This document shows, in pieces, positions 13,701 through 24,852 of a DNA stretch of 64,000 nt. The first letter of the stretch is position 1. Every line of letters begins with the position of its first letter. A program made the position numbers and the translations under genes. Source of the stretch: Galaxea fascicularis (lineage: Eukaryota; Cnidaria; Anthozoa; Scleractinia; Euphylliidae). The notes beneath the pieces were generated by a model. It had not been told where the DNA came from and did no database searches. It saw only the letters and a list, made by a program, of their open reading frames with translations. The stretch covers positions 5,277,611-5,341,610 of the forward strand of contig OX419339.1 of the NCBI GenBank assembly GCA_948470475.1, read 5' to 3'.

Positions 13701-16700
13701 AGTGGCTAACAAACGATCTCAAAGAGGCGAACAAACCCGAAAACAGAGCTAAGCGGCCGTGGGTCATCGCGTTTGGCCACCGGCCAATGTACTGCTCCAA
13801 TATTGATAATGATGACTGCACCACGCTCCGTTCTGTGGTTAGAAACAGGTCAGTGATTCTAATAGCCACCTTTCGTAACTTTCTATCGCCGATGGACGCC
13901 GAAAAGAAATGATTGGTTCACACGAACTGTGAAACCTTACTTGCATCGTCTTGTTTCCTTGTCATTTTTGCTGACACTTCTAAACAGGCTCGGTTGCATT
14001 GACAAACACTGCTAACATGCAGTGCATGTGTGTTTGGCGGGCGACTGCCGTCTTTGAAAGTGTCGTTCGCGTATGTCTGTTATTTTGGTTGTGTTGAAAC
14101 GGACTATGCCTGATTCCCAAGCCTGTTGTTGGTCACATTTTCTTCTCTCCCCAATCTTCCTGTTCGTGATACAAGATCGTTTTCGCGTTGAAACACAGCT
14201 CGAAGACTTTGATAAGAATTTCAGTGCCTTTTGAGTCTTTTGACATGTAGACAAACGAGACCTGGGCCGAGTTGCTCGAAGCATGGTTAGCGCTAACCAA
14301 CGTTAAATACCATGACAACCTATAGGTTTTAATGCAACTTAACCGGTGGTTAGCGCTAACCATGCTTCGAGCAACTCGGCCCTGTAGTACATCAATGTTT
14401 TTGTTAGAGTAAACAACGGTGATGAAAAAACAACAGCTGCAAAAATACTTGAGACACTATACGTCGTTTGGGCTTTACTGATGTCTTCATGATCTTCCAA
14501 TTTCCCCTCCCCTCCCCCTCTTATCAATAGGGAGTTTTAGCAACGACGACGGCGACGGCAACGAAAACGTCATTTCAAAATATAACTTCTCGTTTCTGTG
14601 ATGCTTTCGAAATTATTGAAATTTGTTTAACTTGCAAAATGCTGACGAACTGTCCAGGAACTAAATTACTATGAACGGCGTTAAAGCAAGGAAGAAGAAA
14701 GAAAACTTTGCCGTCATGCGCTCACGTTCTCGAGAAAACATAAAACTTGGTCATTTCACGTTGTTGTTGTGCAGAGGACGGCAAAGAAATGTACAAAACT
14801 GTAAAACGCACGTGCAGAGCGATTGTTTTTGGTCATTAGACCTATTGTTTTGTGGCGTTCTCGTTGCCGTTGCCGTCCTAGTTGCTAAAACTCCCTAATG
14901 TTGTTTGCAGTGCAACACCATGCTCTAAACTTGGACGAACAACTTTGAAGGGGGAGAGGGAGAGGTTGTGTGTGATATTTCACAGATTTATCACCAGCAG
15001 CGATTTTAGGAAAGAAAAGCTGTTTTTGACGAGAAGTGTCTCGGCAATTTTGTAACTGGTTGTCGCCGATTCATCCAATGACGGCGAGAATTTGCTTCTC
15101 ATCGCTTCTCCCATCCTTCTGTTGCTTTCATTTATCCCGATTAATGTTTATCAACTGCTCAACAGAACTAATTAATTTACGGTTGGAAGTCGTTAAAAAC
15201 CAGTCCTTTTTCTGTTCTTTTCCTCGGCAGCCTTGAACTTTTGTTCTTCCAGTACGGGGTAGATATCATTATTCAAGCGCATGAGCACTCGTATGAACGC
15301 CTCTGGCCAGTCTTCAATGACACAGTGACGGCTCATGACTACAACAATCCCAAGGCACCAGTTCATTTGATATCTGGCGCGGCCGGGTGTAACGAGGCGT
15401 ACGGAATATGCGTGAACCCAATGTTGGGACCAAGAGGTATGAAGTTTCTCTATATATTTAGGATGATGATGATAATGCTGGACTCGGAGTAAGTCAGTTG
15501 TGTTTACCGTTAGTTTTACCGACCTTGATATTCGAAAATTTGTTGCTCCTTCCTGTCCATTCCAAGGCCATTTCATTTTCAATCAAAACCACGACACCGC
15601 TAAGTGTTCTTATTTTGGGGAAATAATTTATAGGGTCAGTGGTTCTTGAAAGGGTTTATTCTGGAAGAATGGCTTAAGAGGGACCAGCTGGCTACCTTTG
15701 CACATTCCGGGTCCTGGATATTTAAACTCACACAGATACAAATTTGATGATTTATTTGTAGTGAACACAGTTGATAACAATTTGAGATAAGTTCAACGAC
15801 AAGCTGAAATCAGTCGTGAAACTCTTCTATCTTGTTGTGAAACAACTGTTTGAACAATAAAGCTACGTCTCTTTAATGCTTTCGAAGTTTTACATAGCTG
15901 CTGACGCACCACTGTGCATTTTGATGCGGCAATTAACGCATATTTAACTCTCGCGGCGGTAAATACTGGAATACACTCCGAATTTACTTGGCCGTTGTTT
16001 AGTCAGCGCCTAACAGTCGCCATTTTGTTGGCTACACACGTTATTTATGGTTGTACAGTAACTCAGGAGGTATAGCTTCACCCGATGAAGCACGATCCCA
16101 CTAAGCCGCTTGATCAGTTCTCTCCTTCGCAGCTGTCCTCTGGGATGTCACGGAACGCTAGCGTTGTGTGGCATCCCAAAGAACGGCTGCGAAGGAGACT
16201 ACTCGATTATGCAGTCGCACCAGTGAATCTTCATGCATTTCTCCAAGAATTTCTTGAAAAGGTGACCCTGAGGTTCTACGTGAGAAATGGAGTGGTATTC
16301 AGTAGTGGATTCGAAGAAACGGTTTAATTAAAAGAAACAAGCCTATTCAAGCTACTGGGAGTCTGTTCGTCAATACGCATGTATTTTTAACAGGAAGTAC
16401 AGAACGAGATATCTGGTCAAGGTTAAGATAAAAATATGAATGACACAGACAAAAAATTCCGAATACTATTTGTGTTTTTTCTAACAGAGGTGTTGGGTAT
16501 AGTCATTGAACTAAATAAAAATTATTTGTTCCTGTAGCCTTCTTGTATTTTTCAAGAGTGCGATATCCTGTTCCAAAGCAAGTTCAGCTCTGTTTCTGTA
16601 ACAAAGAGGAAGTTAAGAGTTGCGCCGTCATGCGGTTTGAATATTGCTGAGTGTACCTCCTTTAAGACTCAAATAGTTCACTCTGAATAAAACCACAAAT

Positions 16701-17565
16701 TATCGACAACTTTAACACGAAATCCGCAATAACGTTGAAGAAGTAGCTCGCTAATCGTAATACGCGACTACAGTGACAGTTTTGTTTCCCTTTTGTCTCC
16801 TCCTACCACTGTCTCATTCTTCATATTTATTTATGTGTTTGTCAGTTTTTTTCTCATTCATTGCACCGACGCCCGTGCTGAAGTACCCAATGCAGTTAGT
16901 GTTAGGAATGTTCTGTCCACCGCAGAAAGTACAGGAAACCTCTTTCAGGATGACCTCAACTGTAAATTTCGAACTTTTTATATTCCACTTATTACAAACT
17001 AATACTAAACAATCTAAGAGGTTCTAGGAAGTGCGTAATTGTTGCATTGACGAATTCAAGCCCAGGTGTAACTCATATAGTAGCCAGTCTCCTTTACGCT
17101 AAGTGTAGCTTTCACCAGTTAGAAATTTCAAGAGCGTCATACTTGTAAAGAGGACGTAAGGAACCATAATTCAGTGTTACTAACTTAAATCTGAGTCCCA
17201 CTTTAGCAAAATGGTGCTTAAATGACTCGACGAAAGTTATCCTCTGTTTTGGCTTCCTGTTAGAAAGTAGTTGCGTGGGTTGACAAAAAGTACAGGAGCA
17301 GCGATTCGGTGTTTTCAAAGGCCGTTTAGTCGATGAATAAGCCCCAGCGTATTTGTCTTAAGAAATCAAGCTGTATCGTCATTTTACGCCAGGTCCTTGG
17401 TCTGCATTCCGAGAGTGGGTTCCAGGCGACGCGGGCTTTGGTAAGCTGCGGATTGTGAACTCGACGCACGTGTACTGGGAACAAATCAAGGCTTGGGATG
17501 GTTCAGTTACGGATAGTATATGGATTGTGCAGGAACATCACGGGCCATTTAAACCTCTGGATTGA
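1732..17565 (+). CDS. ACP7: Purple acid phosphatase, ACP7 type (8 coding exons)
   Basis: Coding exons: 1732-2064, 5211-5303, 11903-12058, 12345-12420, 13035-13152, 13651-13848, 15231-15436, 17393-17565. All junctions are GT/AG and phase-consistent, giving 450 aa, close to animal ACP7. The first ~22 residues are hydrophobic and look like a signal peptide (start MESKGVF), so the enzyme is probably secreted or lysosomal. Metallophosphatase motifs appear in order: GDMG (152-155), GDFAYD (182-187), GNHE (217-220, split across exons 4/5), GHRPMY (301-306) and AHEHSYER (341-348). The C-terminus has [10 protein letters not shown]. These residues bind the dinuclear metal centre in this family, so an active phosphomonoesterase is expected; the physiological substrate is unknown. 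An in-frame ATG upstream at about 1669 is possible, but it would put repeat-adjacent sequence ahead of the signal peptide. Intron 2 (6.6 kb) contains a whole DM-domain gene and intron 6 contains two MITEs. Confidence 0.95.
2280..2505. mobile_element. Fold-back (long inverted repeat) MITE in phosphatase intron 1
   Basis: Arms of about 95 bases (2280-2374 and 2411-2505) are nearly perfect reverse complements around a ~36-base spacer. The left arm begins CATTTCGTACTATACTAGG and the right arm ends CCTAGTATAGTACTAAATG. There is no coding capacity. It would form a long hairpin in the transcript. Confidence 0.85.
2644..2775. mobile_element. Short MITE with 31-bp perfect inverted ends
   Basis: AAGATTTCCGCACAGCTCCC... 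at 2644-2674 is matched exactly by its reverse complement at 2745-2775. The interior is 70 bases of AT-rich sequence without an ORF. Confidence 0.85.
2860..3265. repeat. Degenerate TTGATTATC/ATCAATGATAA-type low-complexity repeat
   Basis: The stretch is built from many imperfect copies of words such as GATAACAATCAAT, ATTGATTGATT and TCAATGATAATCGATAAC on both strands. It has the look of a decayed minisatellite. It lies inside phosphatase intron 1. Confidence 0.55.
3758..4034. mobile_element. MITE-like element with ~28-bp imperfect inverted ends
   Basis: The left end ACAATCGGCGCCAAAATTGT (3758) and the right end ...AATTATGTCGCCGATTGT (to 4034) are inverted copies, both running into TGTTGACACA/TGTGTCAACT. 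The interior is C/G-tract-rich (CCCCTCTTCACCCCC) with no ORF. Confidence 0.65.
5541..5880. repeat. Imperfect tandem duplication, about 0.17-0.19 kb
   Basis: Sequence from about 5541 (ATCATTTCAAGATCGCTTGA, TTTGATTCGACAATTTTTAG, TGCCGGCCGTTTAGTG) recurs from about 5728 with substitutions and an insertion of about 35 bases. It is in intron 2 of the phosphatase gene, after exon 2, and has no coding sign. Confidence 0.7.
6893..8033 (+). CDS. DMRT: DM-domain (DMRT-type) transcription factor, 2 exons, nested gene
   Basis: Exons 6893-7151 and 7570-8033, with donor GTG|GTAAGA and acceptor TTTGCAG. The junction codon GTG keeps the frame, giving 240 aa. Residues 20-70 form a DM domain: CTLC, NHG (25-27), KGHK (33-36), a Cys-rich CHCERC segment (44-49), then QVRLRRKQ of the recognition helix. 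DM proteins bind DNA through two interlocked zinc sites in the minor groove and act as nuclear regulators, often in gonad or germline and neural development. No DMA (UBA-like) domain is visible; the C-terminal ~150 aa are Ser/Pro-rich. The gene lies entirely in phosphatase intron 2 on the same strand, so it needs its own promoter and polyadenylation site (AATAAA words occur downstream, about 8440 and 8637). The exact DMRT subfamily is not decided. A frame opening upstream in the intron (from 7428) is not needed. Confidence 0.93.
8034..11902. other. Intron remainder between the DMRT gene and phosphatase exon 3: no gene seen
   Basis: No convincing coding frame was found. It contains a C-tract (about 9472-9495), a G-tract (about 10755-10770) and short runs such as GCTGTGGCTGTGGCTGG near 10547. 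Regulatory sequence for the nested DMRT gene could lie here, but none is recognised. Confidence 0.5.
14264..14382. mobile_element. 119-bp palindromic MITE (GGGCCGAGTTGCTCGAAGC ends)
   Basis: GGGCCGAGTTGCTCGAAGCA at 14264 is repeated exactly inverted, ending at 14382 (...GCAACTCGGCCC). The inverted ends run about 37 bases, through GGTTAGCGCTAACC. It lies in phosphatase intron 6. Confidence 0.9.
14528..14897. mobile_element. MITE with TAGGGAGTTTTAGCAACG ends and TA flanks
   Basis: The left end TAGGGAGTTTTAGCAACGAC, then GACGGCGACGGCAACGAAAAC, is mirrored on the right as GTTCTCGTTGCCGTTGCC...TAGTTGCTAAAACTCCCTA. The terminal TA on both sides fits a TA target-site duplication, as in Tc1/mariner-type elements (inference). 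It is 370 bp with no ORF, in phosphatase intron 6. Confidence 0.9.
16119..16202. repeat. Near-perfect palindrome (hairpin MITE) in phosphatase intron 7
   Basis: TCTCCTTCGCAGC at the left is mirrored by GCTGCGAAGGAGAC at the right, converging on AACGCTAGCGTT at the centre, so the whole ~84 bases fold on themselves. A small open frame across it (16085-16327) is explained by the palindrome and is not called as a gene. Confidence 0.8.
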
Positions 17566-18327
17566 CAATATTAGATAGTTCACCGCGACAGCATTTCTCA
17601 TCCTTCGTCAAGGATGTTTTAACACAAAGAAATTGTAACTTTTACCGCGCAAGATAGCTAGGATGAAGCGAAAATGACGTAAATTATGAGTTTTTAATTG
17701 AGTAACCTCAGAGACTCGGTCTTTGCTTTGGGTTTGCTGCGCCACCATCGTCCGTTGTTGGCTGTCGGAATCAAAACGAACGCAAGTAACGCAGTGAGCC
17801 AGCCAAAACTCAAAATGGTTTTACCGAAGAAAAGCGCCGGAAAACGCGCGCATAAAACCTACTTGTATGACTGAAAAAGCTGGCAATCGCAAAGTTCACA
17901 CTTACCGATGACTGAACAACAAATTGAGGGACAAATTTTTTTTCTGAAACTAAGACGATGTTCATGGATTTGCGAAAAAGGACTTGAGCCATGTTTTGGT
18001 TGGAAGGCCTGCTCCGGGACCTAAAGTCGCCGTAACTTTGGGTTACTTAAGGCGATTTAAGGCGACTTACGGTCTTGCCTGCCACCCACCGCCCCCCCCC
18101 CCCCCATCCCACTCCACCCCACAAAAAACTAGATTTTTTTTTAAATTACTCTTTTGCAAAATTGCTAACACTAAACAGCCAAACTTTTTGTCTTTGGGCA
18201 AGCGTGCTTGCTCCAGTGTGAAATGTTGAGTGTAAACAGTTTCCTTTTCGTGACATCTTCGGAAATGTCGTTGTGAGACGTCCAAGAAATGCTTGATTCC
18301 CCCAACAGAGTGGCCTTCTTGTGAGCG

Positions 18328-18480
18328 AAAAATGCAGTTCAATGAAAGTAAATTTGTAAGTGGTCCACTGATCAACAAAATTTGTACCTTTTGGAAGGCA
18401 AGTTGAGTGGAAAATGCAGTTCAATGAAAGTGAATTTGTAAATGGTCCACTGATCAACAAAATTCGTGACTTTTGGAATT
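18328..18480. repeat. Two-copy tandem repeat, 82-bp period
   Basis: AAAATGCAGTTCAATGAAAG followed by TAAATTTGTAAGTGGTCCAC, then TGATCAACAAAATT, occurs at 18329 and again 82 bases on with few substitutions. No coding frame is preserved across the copies in a meaningful way. Confidence 0.85.
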
Positions 18481-19172
18481 CAGAATGCATCTTTTTATAT
18501 CGGAGCCCAGTTCCTCCTGTTCCCTTGTGTATTGGACCATGCATGGAACAGGTTCGTTTTGGTTTCATGTAGACCATTGTAGCAAGACACGAAGAGTCTC
18601 GGTTTATATCAGTGCGGGTCCTATCACTTTTGAGCTGGTTAAATGGTTAGGCGAATGCAAAACCAAAGCAAGGGCAGTAACTTCCCGAAGCAGCTCACTA
18701 AACTTTTTAAATTTTTCAGTAAGTTAAAATGACAAAAAAGCGTGTTTGTCAAAAATTCGTTACCATTGTCTGTATACATAGTTGGACCTATTTTGTATTA
18801 AAATACTCACTCTCTGTACCAATGTAGTATACTGTATTGTAAACTATTGTATTCGAATAAAGCCTTATTTACATCAGTGAGAAGTGTCTCTTCATTTTTG
18901 ATAGCTTTCTTCTGCATTGTCTTTGCGTCTTCCTTATTTGTATACACCACGCTGAAAATCACTAGGAATTGAACTTGACGCTGAAACATTTTAAGGGGAA
19001 AACTCTGAATCAACTCAGTCACAGTGGAGAGTAATCTTTACTGTGTTTATCTGCATGTTGTGTAGTGATAGAGCCCGCCAAACAGTCGAATTCCATTTCG
19101 CGGATTTTAACAGTGGTGAACTTACCTCGAATTACAGTGTTGCGACTCGACTTCTGTAGACTGAGATGTGTT

Positions 19173-19212
<40 letters not shown>

Positions 19213-19213
19213 C
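19173..19213. repeat. ATT trinucleotide microsatellite
   Basis: About 13 uninterrupted ATT units. Likely length-polymorphic. Confidence 0.95.
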
Positions 19214-22200
19214 TGATCTCTAATTTTCTATCAATGCTGTGTCACGCAGTGGATCAGCCGACTGATTGTTTTGTAAATCAGCTTATCCAATCTCAGTCTT
19301 ACAGAACTAGTTGTTCACACGATTTTAACCATTTGTTTTTTTGTAATTGAAACTCGTGTTAGGCAACGGAAACTGGTCATTAAAACGATTTCGCGTTGAT
19401 AAAGACGACAGTTTTGCGTCGCAGCCTACATGTTCAAACAAACAGTTCACTTCTTGATTAACCTGCCGAAAGTTATTTTACCACCTGGGTTGTGCGAGGT
19501 TTCGTCCTTTCCCATTCAACGCAGATCTTGTTTACCCTTTGCGACGGAAAAGAGTGGGTTTTATTTGATTAAAGGCAAAAGGAAACGAGCTTTAATAACG
19601 TTTTGAGCAATGTGTGTTTGCTTAAGTTGAATCCGAGGAGCTCCATTGTTGGCGTTTATTAAAACTGTCAATGCGCGCTGTATGTAATTTATTTGCAAGG
19701 AAACCTACTCGGGGCGTTTTGTTATCCGCGAAGTTCAAATAACGGCCTTTGTTTCCCAGCTTTCCATTCAAAAGAACTCTACTCGGTAACTATCATCGCA
19801 GTTGTTCCTCAAAGTAATTATCTTGAACGCATTGTTCACTGGCAAAGCGAGCGCACAAAGCGAAATATCAGAACAGACTTCATTCGCGTGCGAGGCAATG
19901 AATGTGATGTTTACCAAACTTCCCTTGTTCGCTGTCATACGAGAATCGTTTGTTTTATCAACTTTCCGAAACATTTGATTGATAATGACTTGTTTAATAC
20001 CCCGAAAGGAAATTTTAGATCTAATCTTAAACGTAGGGCGCCCACATAATTTGCAAAGTAACTGATGACGGAAAATGCTTGCCATGAGCGAATTCGAAAC
20101 TGAAACCTGAAGCAACATCATTGACACTGTGGTTTGTGTTAACAAGGTGTTAAAAGCGTGTTAGATAGCGATGCGTTAAAACTTGCTGTTTCCTCGATGT
20201 GGACTCTATGTTTGTGTTAACACCTAATTAAACAGTCACAAATCCAGTTAATTAAAAGGAAGTATAACCCGATAACGTGGTGCGAAAGATCACTTTGAAC
20301 TGCGATAAAACTATTATTAGTGCAGTGTGGTATTATTTTATTCCGCTTGCTTGCGATCATTGATATAATAAAACACTTCTTTGAAAGTTTACATTATACA
20401 AAAGGTGTGGGATCGGTTTCTCACCTACCTCGCTTTGTCTTTTTGAATACTGTGAAAGCGGTTACATTTTCTTGAAATGCATTTTTTTTTCCGAATAATG
20501 ATGAACCGCTATTGATATATTTGGAAGTTTCGTTCATGAAAAACAATGCGATTTATGTCCTGAAAGAAGTGGATGGAAAGCCTTTTTTTACGAATAAAGA
20601 AATAAAATCGGTGCTAAAATGGGGTTAAAGACAATAAGACTGTAACTTGTGGACAAAGTTTCAGCGTGAAAGGGAAGTGTTATAAACGTGGCGTGTACTT
20701 TCCACATGGCTAATAAAAATAACAATACCATCCAACATGGTGTCAGCACAATGCGCTGTCCTCACATGTTGTTAGGCATTGTTTACGCTTTTCTTCTCGG
20801 TAACCCTTATTGTGAAGCTATGTTTTGTTGCAGTTTCTTTATCACTCGCTATGATTTCTCATTTCTATAACATATTGAGCGAAAAAGTGAGTGTTACACG
20901 GAGTAAAGCGCTTCGTGTTAATTCGATCAAACAAGATAAAATAAACTAAACTTTTCTTGTTAGGGCATTCTCTTAGCTGAGTAATTCACCTGAAACACTT
21001 CAGTATAGTTCTTGTTCATCGCTAGTGAAACGGAGGCACTAGCTTTTGTTATAGACGAATTTAAAGGAGTTGTTGTCAAATACAGGGCGAGGTGTAGGTT
21101 CTGTGTCCGTTATCCTTAAAATCGCTCATGTGGGAAATAGAAAAATCTATGCCTTGTTGATTTGTAGTAGGACAGAAACGCTAGAAAAATTAAAAACATA
21201 GTGAAATAAACATTAGAGTTTTATTAATTTAGGTTGCCAAACAGCCACCATTAGTTGGGATTTTACAAAAGGCACCCGAAAGTATGCCCTGAAATCATCA
21301 GGAGTGTCCATGAAATGAATATTGATTTACTTTCCGAAGCAAGAAGGCTATTGTGAAACAACTGAGAAACGTACTTGTTCTTCTCGAACAAGTGTTTCGA
21401 GAATTACGAAAGCTTCGCACTTATTTTTCGTTTAGAGTGCGAGTTACCTTAATTGGAAACGAAATCGCACACCGATTGCCGTGAATTCATGACAAATATG
21501 TCCGTTTCTTGGTGTTATTTCCTTCGTCTAACGTTATCATTTGGTCCACACAATAAAGCTTGAAATTTGCTTTTGACGACGTTCGGTTTGTGCATCTAAG
21601 CAAACTTTTGTTTCTGCCAATTACCTCGTGTCCAAGTTGCCTATCAGTTCGTCAATCTACTGGGAAATTTTGCGAACGACGTGGAAAACCAAAAACAAAT
21701 TGGGAGAGGAGTTCAAACCAACCAGGGGCAACTTGCTGTGAGATCGTTTAACGTTGCCTTCATCGAAAATGCTTCCGTCCAAGTATTACTTTTCATAAAC
21801 AAATTACTACCGAGTATAATTTTTTTTACACCACGCTTTTATTTATCCTTGTATATTACACGAGTAGGAATTGTACATACTTCTCTTGCAGTATCAATGT
21901 ATTTCTGATACTTAATAATTTCCTAAGTATTTAACAGAATGGGATGAGAACTTTTATACTAAAGGTTTCCATGTCGACCTAATCATATGTTGCCCCACTT
22001 AAAACTTTGATTACAATAACGGGTAGATTACATTTCCAGTCGACAGAATCTCACGGTTTTTCGTACTTACATTGTAGGAGGTTTTTTCTTACAGTACCCA
22101 TGTGTTAAAATCCTACATTACAGTTAAATATATTTGATTTAAATTTCTGTTAATAAAAGTACAAAACTTAGCTTAAGGCAAAAATAACAACAGTTAATTT

Positions 22201-24015
22201 CGACTATCGAAATATCGCGAAGCTCGGGGAAATTATAACAAGCGTATTGCAGTTGGAGTGAAATCATTGTCGCTCACTGAAATGATCAGAGAACGCGTTA
22301 ATTTGCCCAACGTAATGAACTTTCTACATATTTTTAACAATAATTTTAAATACCGCGTACACAAAATAAAGGAGAATGTGTTAGCCAACAAAAGTTTCTA
22401 CGTTTGAACACACATTGCCAATATCTGGGATTTTAATTTTACTGCGAGAAATATTTTGATTGGTTTTGGTGGCGGTTTTCTGTATTCCTTTAGATCGTTG
22501 GTTATGTTAAAGTTGTACAAACTATTCGCTATGTACAGGGCTAAGGTCTCGAAATCGACCCACAGTCAACAGACCTCAGTGATCTCATTAATTTATAAAG
22601 AGAATATGGTAGAGTCATGGCAATTCAATAAATTAATTTCAATTTACTGAAACCTCGAGCCGTTCTTTCGGGTAAAATCGCCTGTCTTTGGCCAATTTTT
22701 GAGAGCTAACAATTTCGCTTTCTCTTGCCGAACTTGGCATGCATGTGGGTTTTGCTGAAGCATAAATTAAATCTTCGTGTTCTACCATGCGTTTGGCATG
22801 TGGGTTCGATCCTATAATTTACAATTTTGCCTGGCAAAAACAAAAACAGTGCTTTACACACAACGTAATACAAGTAAGCTACTCGCGTTACTCAAATGCT
22901 AAGTATCTCTGTAAACGTTCATCGACTTCTCTAGTTTCGCAATTTCTGCGGACCAACTTCATGAAAACTAGTTTTGCAAATGGTAGACCAAACGTTTGAT
23001 CACACCGCAGTCATAAATATGCAAAGAGAGAGAGAAAAAAAAATTTTAGATGATCTTTTTGCTTGTTTCGGGCTGAGCGTAACATTGTTGTAAATGTTAG
23101 ATGCGACGAACATTGTGTAAACATTCATATCTCATTGATCAGACCAAAAAGAAAGTTCCACCGAGATATTTAGAAATTGTTTTGTTGTCGGGTTTGACGT
23201 GGCCACTTGTTTTATCGCATTAACTGAATTACAATCTTTGCATAACAATACCCAGAACAGAATGTTAGTTTGGGCCCCAAGATTAGAGTATTGTTAGAAT
23301 ATATATAGGACGATGCTCTTGTGTCAAATATAACCTGCTGAATCGAAACTCATCTGCGGTCAACTCTGGCTACCCTTCCTTCGAGATAAAGCAATTTTTG
23401 GACGCAGTTTTTTGTTTGTTCGCAACATATGCATGCAAGCGATAATTCGCATATATTAAACGAAAGGAAATTATAACAGCGTTTTCGATTTCGCTTGAGC
23501 GATTTTCGTCAAGTTTCAGCCCCAAAGTGGCTGTACCACTATAGAAAATTGAATGTTTGTAGCAGGGTTTATGTTGTTACTTTATATTAACCGAGTTATT
23601 GTACTGTTTGTCAGAAGAACGTCATTATTCATTGTAAACTAGAAATTGTCCCTCATTAAACCGCATTTATCACAAGCCCGCGCTCTTTGTAAGAAACGGA
23701 AATTTGCTGCCAGAAAGAATACATAAAATTCAACTACGATAAACCGAAAAGGCGTTTAAAAGACATATTAGCACATGCTTCTAATGTACTCGCGAGCACT
23801 AATAAACTTTACACTAACGGAAAGAAAATACAAACCAACATCCTCGAGCGAATCTGATCGTCGCTGGCGATAAGAGAGTCAGTAAGCAAACCCTGTTACG
23901 TATGTTGACAAAACTTGTCGCCAAAGTCAGTTGCAAGATCAAGTCCCTGATTTCTACATATCACTCTATCACTAGCTCTTAAATTAAAAAGGTGTGGCAC
24001 AAATACATTGGAAAT

Positions 24016-24852
24016 TTAGAGCAATACCGGGACGTAAGCTACCGGTCGGGACAAGTCCTGCTGTGGTTGCCAAACCCCGGAGACTCTCTGTCCGCTCAGT
24101 TCTGCCGAGGTTACCGTGTAACCACTAGACTTACTTGGTGCTTCGCTACTCGATGCTGTAGGGCTGGGAGACCCACTGGCGATCGACCCTCCTCGTGTCT
24201 CGTCCACGCTTGAAATTCTCTGCGGCATTTGCGAGGGGAGAGCGGGCTGAAAAGCTTGGCTGGTGTACAGTGCTCTGTTGTGGCTCATCACATCCGCGGC
24301 GCGAAATGAGTGCGTTGAATCCAAGGAACCTGCGAAAATCTGTCGCGATGGCGGTGTGACCGAATGGTGACTGTTGACTGCGGTTACGTTCGGATAGATG
24401 ACTGGATATCCCGGCGAAACGGAGTGGTGAAATGCTGCTGCTCCGTTTATTTTGGAATACATTGGGTCCGCGGACAAAGCAGTTGAATGAGCTATTGTTT
24501 GAGGCAATTGATTCGTTGGGAATTTGTCAACCGCCATCATTGGAGCACTGTAAGGTGAAAACATCGGTGCTGATAGCTCTTTCTTCTGCAGTGATTTCGG
24601 TTTGCGTCGCTTCGGTTTGTACTTGTAGTCCGGATGTTCTTGGATGTGGATTGCCTGCAGCCGTTTCGCTTCGGCCACGAAAGGCTCCTTCTCGTCTTGT
24701 GAGAGCATTTTCCACTCTGCTCCGAGCCGTTTACTTATCTCGGAGTTATGCATTCGAGGATTTATTGCGGCATACTGCTTTCTCTTGCCACGACTCCACA
24801 CCATAAATGCATTCATGGGTCTCTTAATATGCCCTTCTTCTTGCTTGCCCAT
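24016..24852 (-). CDS. SoxB: SoxB-group HMG-box transcription factor (single exon)
   Basis: A single open frame of 278 aa starts [16 protein letters not shown]. Residues 8 to about 86 are a Sox HMG box with the signature [12 protein letters not shown], then [15 protein letters not shown] and EHPDYKYKP, which bends DNA at ACAAT-type sites. The group B pattern ([12 protein letters not shown], early box position, short N-terminus, no intron in the box) points to SoxB. The tail is Ser/Pro/His-rich with a basic stretch KPKRRKPKS just after the box, likely part of the nuclear localisation signal, and ends in PVAYVPVLL. SoxB factors act in the nucleus in neural and early embryonic patterning in animals, including cnidarians. 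Assignment to SoxB1 or SoxB2 needs a tree. Gene-poor flanks of 6.5 kb (3' side) and 10 kb (5' side) fit a developmental regulator. Confidence 0.96.
   Translation of the reverse strand: MGKQEEGHIKRPMNAFMVWSRGKRKQYAAINPRMHNSEISKRLGAEWKMLSQDEKEPFVAEAKRLQAIHIQEHPDYKYKPKRRKPKSLQKKELSAPMFSPYSAPMMAVDKFPTNQLPQTIAHSTALSADPMYSKINGAAAFHHSVSPGYPVIYPNVTAVNSHHSVTPPSRQIFAGSLDSTHSFRAADVMSHNRALYTSQAFQPALPSQMPQRISSVDETRGGSIASGSPSPTASSSEAPSKSSGYTVTSAELSGQRVSGVWQPQQDLSRPVAYVPVLL

Larger units (their letters stand above)
17566..24015. other. Intergenic stretch between the phosphatase and SoxB genes: no gene seen
   Basis: No frame has coding character. Visible features are a C-tract near 18090-18105, an 82-bp tandem repeat at 18328-18480 and an ATT microsatellite at 19173-19213. 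The rest is AT-rich unique-looking sequence in which distal SoxB regulatory DNA could lie; nothing specific was recognised. Confidence 0.5.

Noticed and set aside
15193..15582. 129-aa minus-strand frame
   Set aside because: Antisense of phosphatase exon 7, explained by that exon.
16085..16327. 80-aa plus frame
   Set aside because: Generated by a palindromic repeat, with no splice support or domain.
24432..24806. 124-aa plus-strand frame
   Set aside because: Antisense shadow of the SoxB HMG box and tail.
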